The notes under the pieces are model-generated. The model made no database searches, was not told the origin of the DNA, and was given only the letters and a program-made list of their open reading frames with translations. A DNA stretch of 44,674 bases from Myxococcales bacterium (GTDB lineage: Bacteria; Myxococcota_A; Polyangia; Haliangiales; Haliangiaceae): positions 1-44,674 of the forward strand of contig JAEUJY010000121.1 in the NCBI GenBank assembly GCA_016794525.1, in the 5' to 3' direction. Of the stretch, positions 39,063-44,674 are shown in pieces. A program made the position numbers and the translations under genes. How positions within the stretch are numbered: position 1 is the stretch's first letter; every line of letters starts with the position of its first letter.

Positions 39063-40085
39063 TCACATCGCGTCGTAGATGCCGTTGGACAGCTCGACGT
39101 TGAACTGCGCGCAGGTGTCGGTGCCGCCGGTGGTGCGCTCGACGACCACGTAGTAGTCGGAGGCGTCGTCGCCGCACGGCGAGACGTTGTCGACGGGTGT
39201 GCCGGTCCAGCACGGACACTGGCCGGCCAGGTTGCCGCCGATCATCTGCCGCATGTCGGTGTACCAGGAGATCTCGGTGAACTGCCCGGGCGGCGTGATC
39301 GGCGTGTTGCAGTCGCCGCGGAACGCGCGGATGCGGAACTGATCGGTGGGGTTGCCGACGAACTTCGCGTTGACGTGGTAGTTGTCGCAGGCGGTGTCGG
39401 GGGCGTCGACGCCGCGGAACCGGTACCAGATCTGGCGGCCGTTGGGGATGTTGCCCATCACGTTCATCGCCTGGCCGACGTCGCTGATGTTGCCGACGTC
39501 GATCGCGGTCGCGCACGACGTGCCCTGGCCCAGCATCGGCGCCGCCGCGCACTCGCAGCCGGGCACCGTCGGATCGAGATCGAAGTTGCCGTTGGGGCAG
39601 ACGCAGCTGCCCATGACGCAGACGTTGCCGGCCTGGGCGCCCGAGCACAGCACCGCCGGGTCGCCGTCGTCGACGGTCATCGAGCAGTCGTCGTCGACGG
39701 CGTTGCACACCTCGGTGCCGCCGGGGTGGACGTCGGGGTTCTGCTCGTCGCAGTCGGTGCTGGCCGGGAAGGTGTCGCCGTCGATGTCGCGATCGCTGGG
39801 GATGCAGACGCCGTTGCGGCACACCGTGCCCGGGCTGCACATCGGCAGCGGGTCGGGGCCGGGGGTGCCGGCGTCGACCGGGCACTCCGGGAACGGCACG
39901 CACTGGCCCTCCTTGCAGTACTGCAGGCCGGGACAGGTGATGCCGGCGCACGGGTCGACCATGCCGTCGCCGCCGCCGTCGCCGGCGACCGGACCGTCGG
40001 TGCCGTCGCCACTCTTGCTCGACGCGCACGCGCCGATGAGGACGATCGCCAGCGTGAACGCGTACGCGGTCCCCCGGGTGGACAT
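39063..40085 (-). CDS. MopE-like Cys-rich lipoprotein
   Basis: 340 residues. A signal peptide with LIGAC puts the lipid Cys near residue 20; a Gly/Asp linker follows. Then come EGF-like and MopE-like cysteine motifs: CAGITCPGLQYCKEGQCVPFPEC, CSPGTVCRNGVCIPSDRDIDGDTFP, TDCDEQNPDVHPGGTEVCNAVDDDCS and CVMGSCVCPNG. The last 160 residues form a beta-rich domain (IWYRFRGVDAPDTACDNYHVNAKFVGNPTDQFRIRAF, YYVVVERTTGG) like bacterial pre-peptidase C-type or jelly-roll domains. It is surface-exposed by prediction. Its promoter (TACCCT, 7 nt before the ATG) is back to back with that of the radical SAM/methyltransferase gene. Confidence 0.8.
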   Translation of the reverse strand: MSTRGTAYAFTLAIVLIGACASSKSGDGTDGPVAGDGGGDGMVDPCAGITCPGLQYCKEGQCVPFPECPVDAGTPGPDPLPMCSPGTVCRNGVCIPSDRDIDGDTFPASTDCDEQNPDVHPGGTEVCNAVDDDCSMTVDDGDPAVLCSGAQAGNVCVMGSCVCPNGNFDLDPTVPGCECAAAPMLGQGTSCATAIDVGNISDVGQAMNVMGNIPNGRQIWYRFRGVDAPDTACDNYHVNAKFVGNPTDQFRIRAFRGDCNTPITPPGQFTEISWYTDMRQMIGGNLAGQCPCWTGTPVDNVSPCGDDASDYYVVVERTTGGTDTCAQFNVELSNGIYDAM

Positions 40086-40092
40086 CTCGCCG

Positions 40093-40098
40093 AGGGTA
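40093..40098 (-). promoter_or_regulatory. Putative -10 hexamer, leaderless
   Basis: TACCCT on the minus strand, 7 nt before the ATG at 40085. Confidence 0.45.
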
Positions 40099-40125
40099 CC
40101 GCAACCGCCGGCCCGGATCCAAGGC

Positions 40126-40131
40126 TATCCT
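40126..40131 (+). promoter_or_regulatory. Putative -10 hexamer of the leader peptide and radical SAM gene
   Basis: TATCCT, exactly 6 nt before the GTG at 40138 that opens an 11-codon frame overlapping the radical SAM start. Confidence 0.5.
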
Positions 40132-40137
40132 CACCGG

Positions 40138-40173
40138 GTGGTGACGCCGCTCGCTCCGACGGGGGCGCCGTGA
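40138..40173 (+). CDS. Possible 11-residue leader peptide
   Basis: GTG GTG ACG ... CCG TGA encodes (M)VTPLAPTGAP. It starts 6 nt after a -10-like hexamer, the spacing of leaderless genes here, and its TGA overlaps the GTG start of the radical SAM/methyltransferase gene (GTGA). It could load ribosomes on a message that has no ribosome site. It contains Pro codons but no run of one amino acid, so classical attenuation is not evident. It may be only a coupling device, or chance. Confidence 0.4.
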   Translation: MVTPLAPTGAP

Positions 40174-41963
40174 AGGCGCTGATCAAGGTCGGCTACGGCT
40201 GCAACGATCACTGCACCTTCTGCCACACCCTCGACGTCCGCCACGTCGACGCCCCGGCCGACGAGATCGACCGCAAGATCGACCGGGCCAAGGCGCTGGG
40301 CCACACGATGGTGGTGCTGTCGGGCGGGGAGCCGACGATCCGCCCCGAGCTGGTGCGCTGGGCCCGCCGGGTCGCGGCCCGCGACATGGACTTCGGGCTG
40401 GTCACCAACGGCCGGGTGCTGTCGTACCCGGCGGTGGTGGCCGAGCTGCTGGCGCTGCGGCTGCGCTACGTCTACCTGTCGCTGCACGGCGGCAGCCGGA
40501 CGATCCACAACCGCCTGGTCCGCGCCGACGCCTTCGCCGAGACTCACGGCGCGCTGGCCCAGCTCACCGGTCGGGGCCTGGACCTCAAGGTCAACTGCGT
40601 CGTGACGCTGCAGAACGTCGACCACCTGCGCGGCGTCGTCGACGCGGTGCGGCCGTTCCCCGACGTGACGCTGAAGTTCTCGATGGTCGAGCCCAAGGGC
40701 GGCGGCGCGGCGCTGTTCGCGGCGCTGTCGCCGCGGGTGAGCGACGCGGCCGCGCGGGTGGTCGACGCGATCGAGTACGGCCTGGCCACCGCCGGCGCCG
40801 CCGGCCCGCGCTTCGCCCACGGCGGCTTCCCGCTGTGCCTGATGCCCGGCCACGAGCACCGCTACGCCGACCTCAAGACCGATCGCTTCGCGACGATGAT
40901 CGAGGTCGGCGAGCCCGACTACTTCCCGGTCGACGACGACAACAAGCTGCAGCCCGACGAGGCGTGCGCCGGCTGCGCGCTGGCCGGCCCCTGCCCGGGC
41001 CTGTACCGCGGCTACCACGCCGCGCTCGGCGCCAGCGAGCTGCGGCCGCGCGCCGGCGGGCCGCGCAGCAACTCGTTCGACTACACCCTCGAGGCCACCG
41101 TGCGGCCGTCGCCCGACGGCGGCTGCCCGGTGCTGCGGGTCGGCGTGACGCCGTGGGATCGCGGCCGCCACCTGTTCGTCGCCCACGGCGATCGGATCGC
41201 GCGGTTCCGCGCCGACAGCCGCGACTTCTCGGACCGCGACCTCGCGGCGATCAAGCACGACCGCGGGCAGCTCTACCTCGACCGCAGCGCCAAGGACGCC
41301 CCCGACGACTTCGCCCGCGATCTGATCAAGCTGGCGCGCAGCCCGCGCTGCGCGCCGTGCCCCGAGTACGCGCGCTGCACCGGCCTCTACGAGCCGGTGC
41401 CCGACGCCGGCTTCGATCGCGACGACGCGATCGTCCGCGGCTGGCTGGCGGCGCTGGCCGGCGACGTGATCGACGTCGGCTGCGGCGCCGACGATCGCTA
41501 CGACGCGATCCTGGCGCCGGCGGCGGCGGCCGGCCGGCTGCGCTACGTCGGCGTCGAGCCCGAGCCGGCGCGGGCCGCGGCGCGGGCCGCGCGCTGCGGC
41601 TGGGCCGAGGTGCGGGCCCAGGCGCTCGACGACGTCGCCGAGCGCGGCGCCTACGATCACGTGCTGGCGCTGCGCAGCTGGAACCACTTCCCCGACGGCG
41701 ACGGCGCGCTGGCCCGGCTGGTCGCGCTGGCCCGGCCCGGCGGGACGATCATCGTCGTCGACAACGTCGCGTTCGGGCTGGCGCGCACGCCGGCCCAGAC
41801 CGCGCGGGCCCGGGCCGGCGCCGCCGGCTTCGAGCACCACCGCGACGACGACTCCCACGCGGTCGTGCGGCGCGCCGCCGCCGCCGGCCTCGCGGTGCTC
41901 GATCACCACCCGGTCGGCCCGGCGACGTCGAACCAGTGGGCGGTCCGGCTGCGCGCGCCTTGA
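40170..41963 (+). CDS. Radical SAM protein fused to a SAM-dependent methyltransferase (3)
   Basis: 597 residues. Radical SAM core: LIKVGYGCNDHCTFCHTLD (Cys 11, 15, 18), VVLSGGEPTIRPEL, VTNGRVLSYP, YLSLHGGSRTIHN and LKVNCVVTLQNVDHL. It is followed by a Cys pair in GGFPLCLMPG and two auxiliary-type sites: CAGCALAGPCPGLY near 270 and CAPCPEYARCTGLY near 395. From about residue 425 a class I methyltransferase follows: GDVIDVGCGADDRYD (SAM site), YVGVEPEP, YDHVLALRSWNHFPDGD and GGTIIVVDN. One chain thus pairs radical chemistry with methyl transfer. It ends 31 nt before the hxsD-like gene. Substrate unknown; a peptide is plausible from context. Confidence 0.85.
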   Translation: MKALIKVGYGCNDHCTFCHTLDVRHVDAPADEIDRKIDRAKALGHTMVVLSGGEPTIRPELVRWARRVAARDMDFGLVTNGRVLSYPAVVAELLALRLRYVYLSLHGGSRTIHNRLVRADAFAETHGALAQLTGRGLDLKVNCVVTLQNVDHLRGVVDAVRPFPDVTLKFSMVEPKGGGAALFAALSPRVSDAAARVVDAIEYGLATAGAAGPRFAHGGFPLCLMPGHEHRYADLKTDRFATMIEVGEPDYFPVDDDNKLQPDEACAGCALAGPCPGLYRGYHAALGASELRPRAGGPRSNSFDYTLEATVRPSPDGGCPVLRVGVTPWDRGRHLFVAHGDRIARFRADSRDFSDRDLAAIKHDRGQLYLDRSAKDAPDDFARDLIKLARSPRCAPCPEYARCTGLYEPVPDAGFDRDDAIVRGWLAALAGDVIDVGCGADDRYDAILAPAAAAGRLRYVGVEPEPARAAARAARCGWAEVRAQALDDVAERGAYDHVLALRSWNHFPDGDGALARLVALARPGGTIIVVDNVAFGLARTPAQTARARAGAAGFEHHRDDDSHAVVRRAAAAGLAVLDHHPVGPATSNQWAVRLRAP

Positions 41964-41988
41964 CCCGGCCCGGCGCCCCCGGTACCAC
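41960..41988 (+). promoter_or_regulatory. Leaderless sigma-70-type promoter of the Hxs-like operon
   Basis: TTGACC at 41960-41965 (overlapping the previous stop), a 17-nt spacer, TACCAC at 41983-41988, then 6 nt to the ATG at 41995. It would transcribe the two HxsD-like genes, hxsB and possibly the precursor gene. Confidence 0.65.
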
Positions 41989-41994
41989 CGTGCC

Positions 41995-42504
41995 ATGGCC
42001 AGTTTGCCGTCGATCCCCGGAGAGCTGGCGAGCGCCGACGTCGCCAGCGGCGTCGTGCGCCTGACCGTGCGCGAGGAGCTGTACCCGCTCGACGCGGTGT
42101 TCGCCGCGGCGTTCACGTTCATCAAGGATTGCTGGGTGGTGGTCGATCGCGCCGACGCCGCGCACTGGGCGATCGCGCTGACGCCCAAGACCGCCGGGGC
42201 CAACGCCGAGCTGCTCGAGCAGTGGGTCGGCGGCTTCGCCAACGAGCTCCTGGCCTGCGCCTACCGCCACCGCCTGGCGAAGGATCACCGCGCCACCGTC
42301 GAGGCGGTCACCGCCGCGGCGCTGGCCGGCGCGCTGGGCCCGCCGTCGCTCGACGAGCTCGAGGACTTCGACTTCTCCAACGAGGCGTTCGAGGATCCGC
42401 TCGGCATCGCGATGTCGTGGGAGGACAAGTACGGCAAGAAGGCCAAGGCCGGCGACGCCGCGCCGGCCGGCAGCACCGACGACGACGACGGCGGTGCGCC
42501 GTGA
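41995..42504 (+). CDS. HxsD-like protein of a His-Xaa-Ser modification system (1)
   Basis: 169 residues. The first 110 fit the HxsD family: RLTVREELYPLDAVFAAAFTFIKDCWVVVDRADAAHWAIALTPK, then a helix WVGGFANELLACAYRHRLAKDHRATVEAVTAAAL. HxsD proteins are small, of unknown role, and occur only with the HxsB/HxsC radical SAM pair and the HxsA repeat peptide, so a peptide-binding or scaffold role is inferred. A 55-residue acidic and Lys-rich tail (DELEDFDFSNEAFEDPLG, ending in an Asp run) is extra to the usual length of about 100. It is the first gene of the operon and overlaps the next by 4 bases. Confidence 0.72.
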   Translation: MASLPSIPGELASADVASGVVRLTVREELYPLDAVFAAAFTFIKDCWVVVDRADAAHWAIALTPKTAGANAELLEQWVGGFANELLACAYRHRLAKDHRATVEAVTAAALAGALGPPSLDELEDFDFSNEAFEDPLGIAMSWEDKYGKKAKAGDAAPAGSTDDDDGGAP

Positions 42505-42725
42505 TCGAGCTGCGCCTGCACAAGGACGTCTACGTCGGCGCCGCGGTCGACGCCGCGATGAAGCAGTTCGGGCGCTACGCGCGCCTGACCGCCCGCGAGG
42601 AGGCCAGCCACTGGGTGGTGCAGATCGAGGCGGCGACGCCGGCGCGCGCGCGCACGGTGGCCGGCGAGCTGGGCAACGCGGCGCTCGGCGGCAGCGCCAA
42701 GGCCCGGCCGGCGGTGCAGCCGTGA
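42501..42725 (+). CDS. Second, minimal HxsD-like protein (2)
   Basis: 74 residues. The layout repeats the first HxsD-like protein without its tail: IELRLHKDVYVGAAVDAAMKQFGRYARLTAREEASHWVVQIEAAT, then a helix ARTVAGELGNAALGG. The Y-x5-A-x2-A pattern and the HWVVQI strand align with the YPLDAVFAA and HWAIAL of its neighbour. It is probably a paralogue that forms a heteromer with it. The GTG start at 42501 and the stop are each in a 4-base overlap (GTGA), so it is co-translated with both neighbours. Confidence 0.6.
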   Translation: MIELRLHKDVYVGAAVDAAMKQFGRYARLTAREEASHWVVQIEAATPARARTVAGELGNAALGGSAKARPAVQP

Positions 42726-44254
42726 GGCTGGCGCCGCTCGGCGAGCTGGCGACCCGCCACGCCGTCGCGTTCCGGTTCCGCGCGATCGGCGACCGGGTGC
42801 TGGTCACCAACCCCGAGGGCCGGTGGCTGGTGCTCACCGCCGACGAGTTCGACGCCTACACCCGCGATCGGGTGCCGGCCGACAGCCCGCTGCACGCGCG
42901 GCTGGCCGGCGCCAACTTCCTCGCCGATCACTACGACCTGCGCGCCGCGGTCGAGATGGTGCGGGCGCGCAAGCGCTTCGTCCACCACGGCCCCAACCTG
43001 CACATGGCGGTGGTGACGCTGCGCTGCAACGAGACCTGCGTCTACTGCCACGCGTCGCGCGCCGACATGGACGCGGTCCACACCGACATGACCCGCGAGG
43101 TCGCGGAGCAGACCGTCGACTTCATCTTCAAGACCACCAGCCCGTTCGTGACGATCGAGTTCCAGGGCGGCGAGCCGCTGGTCAACTTCCCGGTGGTCCA
43201 GCACCTGATCGAGTACGCGCTCGACAAGAACCGCGCCGCGAAGAAGCAGCTCGAGTTCACGATGGTCTCGAACCTGGCGATGATGGACGACGCCAAGCTC
43301 GAGTACCTGCTGAGCAAGAAGGTGCAGCTGTGCACCAGCATCGACGGGCCGGCGCCGCTGCACGACAAGCAGCGGGTGCTGCCGATGGCGTCGAGCTACG
43401 ACCACGCCTCGCGGTGGATCAAGCGCATCAACGACGCCTACGCCGCCGCCGGCCTCGATCCGACGCTGTACCACGTCGAGGCGCTGCTCACGACGACCCG
43501 GGCCACGCTGCCGCAGTGGAAGGAGGTCGTCGACACCTACGTCGCGCTCGGCTGCCGCGCGCTGTTCCTGCGGCCGATCGACCCGTTCGGCTTCGCGGCG
43601 AAGACCGGCCCCAAGCTCGAGTACCCGCGCCGCGAGTACCTCGAGTTCTACCGGCGCGCGGTCGACTACATGATCGAGCTGCACGGCCGCGGCACCGAGA
43701 TCCTCGAGCGCTACGCCGCGATCTTCCTGACCAAGATCCTGGGCGGGGTCGACCCCAACTTCCTCGACGTGCGCTGGCCGGCGGGCGCCGGCCTGGGCGC
43801 GCTGGCCTACGGCTACGACGGCCGGATCTTCACCTGCGACGAGGGCCGCATGCTCGACGCGATGGGCGACGACGCCTTCGCGATCGGCCACGTCGCGACG
43901 TCGAAGTACCGCGACGTCGTCGGCCACGAGACCGTGCGCGCGGTGACGATCGCGTCGAACCTCGACGCGACGCCCGACTGTGTCGACTGCACCTACCAGC
44001 CGTACTGCGGCGTGCCGCCCAGCCACAGCTACAAGACCCAGGGCACGATCTTCGGCCGCATGCGCGAGAGCGCGCTGTGCGAGGTCTACAAGGGCATCCA
44101 GGACTACCTGTTCGAGAAGCTGGCGACCGGCGACGCCGCGACCCGGGCCACGCTCGAGCGCTGGACCACCCACCGCCCGCGCGAGCACTTCCTGCAGGAC
44201 GGCGCGACGGGATCGCCGGGGCCGGGCACGAAACCGGTGGCGCCGCGGCCGTGA
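42722..44254 (+). CDS. hxsB: His-Xaa-Ser system radical SAM maturase HxsB
   Basis: 510 residues. A 90-residue lead with RVLVTNPEGRWLVLTADEFDAYT is followed by the radical SAM core LHMAVVTLRCNETCVYCHASR (Cys 102, 106, 109). Then come VTIEFQGGEPLVNF, LCTSIDGPAPLHDKQR, ALFLRPIDPFGFAAKT, FYRRAVDYMIELHGRG and DGRIFTCDEGRMLDAMGDDAFAIGHV. The Cys-rich end is CVDCTYQPYCGVPP and SALCEVYKGIQDYL (SPASM-type clusters). This order and these motifs are those of HxsB, the larger maturase of the His-Xaa-Ser system. Its target should be the repeat protein encoded 32 nt downstream. The usual partner hxsC is not in the window and may follow it. Confidence 0.9.
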   Translation: MRLAPLGELATRHAVAFRFRAIGDRVLVTNPEGRWLVLTADEFDAYTRDRVPADSPLHARLAGANFLADHYDLRAAVEMVRARKRFVHHGPNLHMAVVTLRCNETCVYCHASRADMDAVHTDMTREVAEQTVDFIFKTTSPFVTIEFQGGEPLVNFPVVQHLIEYALDKNRAAKKQLEFTMVSNLAMMDDAKLEYLLSKKVQLCTSIDGPAPLHDKQRVLPMASSYDHASRWIKRINDAYAAAGLDPTLYHVEALLTTTRATLPQWKEVVDTYVALGCRALFLRPIDPFGFAAKTGPKLEYPRREYLEFYRRAVDYMIELHGRGTEILERYAAIFLTKILGGVDPNFLDVRWPAGAGLGALAYGYDGRIFTCDEGRMLDAMGDDAFAIGHVATSKYRDVVGHETVRAVTIASNLDATPDCVDCTYQPYCGVPPSHSYKTQGTIFGRMRESALCEVYKGIQDYLFEKLATGDAATRATLERWTTHRPREHFLQDGATGSPGPGTKPVAPRP

Positions 44255-44286
44255 TCGGCGGTAACCTCGGCACCACCTCGTAGACC

Positions 44287-44674
44287 ATGCCAGGCAACGA
44301 CGACAACCTGTTCGATCCCAAGCGGCCGTCGGCGCAGCCGGTCGGCGGCGACGCCCCGGTGATCGACGACGACGCCGCGATCCCGGTGTTCAAGGGCAAG
44401 CCGGCCGACGGCCTGCTGCCGGTCGAGCGCGAGGTCTCCGACAAGGCGCGCGACGACGCCGACGCGGCCCCGCCGGTCAGCGGCGACGATCCGATCCGCG
44501 CCCAGCACGCCAGCCACGGCAGCCACGGCTCGCACGGCAGCCACGGCTCGCACGGCAGCCACGGCTCGCACGGCAGCCACGGCTCGCACGGCAGCCACGG
44601 CTCGCACGGCAGCCACGGCTCGCACGGCAGCCACGGCTCGCACGGCAGCAGGAAGCCAGCCGCGCGCGCTCCGC
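44287..44674 (+). CDS. His-Xaa-Ser repeat precursor (HxsA-like), cut by the window end
   Basis: At least 129 residues, open at the right edge. Residues 1-73 are an acidic leader-like part (PVIDDDAAIPVFKGKPADGLLPVEREVSDKARDD). Residues 74-121 are one His-Ala-Ser and 15 His-Gly-Ser units in a row, then RKPAARAP. At DNA level the array is an 18-base repeat with Ser codons alternating AGC and TCG. Placement directly after hxsB makes it the likely substrate: a leader followed by a modifiable repeat core. A metal-binding His-rich protein is the alternative if the context is ignored. ATG 44287 is the only start; no clear ribosome site. Confidence 0.75.
   Translation, partial: MPGNDDNLFDPKRPSAQPVGGDAPVIDDDAAIPVFKGKPADGLLPVEREVSDKARDDADAAPPVSGDDPIRAQHASHGSHGSHGSHGSHGSHGSHGSHGSHGSHGSHGSHGSHGSHGSHGSRKPAARAP

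Noticed and set aside
44104-44643. Minus-strand frame with RAVAAV repeats at the right edge
   Set aside because: It is the antisense reading of the His-Gly-Ser codon array.

Overview
The window is very GC-rich DNA whose gene content points to a myxobacterium (Myxococcota), probably close to Haliangium or the Kofleriaceae. The evidence is the many lipoproteins, MopE-like Asp/Cys-rich surface proteins, an FHA protein, a Ser/Thr kinase fragment, a collagen-like Gly-rich lipoprotein and low-complexity tails. This placement is inferred from gene content; no rRNA, tRNA or marker gene was seen. Genes are densely packed, and most co-directional neighbours overlap by 4 bases (GTGA).

Layout. 1-7.8 kb: an HNH nuclease end, a cell-wall pair (ddl plus an AsmA-like/GT51 glycosyltransferase), a Lys-rich HARE-HTH/nuclease-fold protein, lipB, a second Ddl-like ATP-grasp enzyme and a lipoprotein. 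7.8-12.8 kb (all minus): a DUF882 peptidase-like protein and larE, then an operon with an FHA protein, a triple zinc-knuckle protein, an E1 (ThiF/MoeB) enzyme, a second E1-like protein without nucleotide motifs, a JAMM protease, two DsrE-like proteins and a TusA-like sulfur carrier. 12.8-19.2 kb: Gly-rich lipoprotein, TerC, CutA, aspartokinase and a three-gene operon of unknown function. 19.2-23.1 kb: a degenerate J-domain protein, a lidless Hsp70 and an acyl-CoA dehydrogenase. 23.2-24.1 kb: a protease and a kinase, both truncated at one junction. 24.5-29.7 kb: SRPBCC protein, EAL phosphodiesterase, a 184-bp fold-back element, membrane protein, the YfgM/BamB pair and an outer-membrane barrel. 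30-34.5 kb: a large DEAD-box (DECD) helicase with a long leader, and NagZ.

34.6-44.7 kb is the most unusual part. It is a radical-SAM-rich island with four radical SAM enzymes (one fused to a methyltransferase) and two MopE-like lipoproteins. At the right edge is a His-Xaa-Ser (Hxs) type peptide-modification locus: two HxsD-like proteins, the radical SAM maturase HxsB, and a precursor with 16 His-Xaa-Ser units that runs off the window.

Two genome-wide habits stand out. Many transcription units start with a TANNNT-like hexamer exactly 6-7 nt before the start codon, which implies leaderless mRNAs. Convergent gene ends carry (GGAGCC)n-type hexamer arrays downstream of terminators or inside the last codons.
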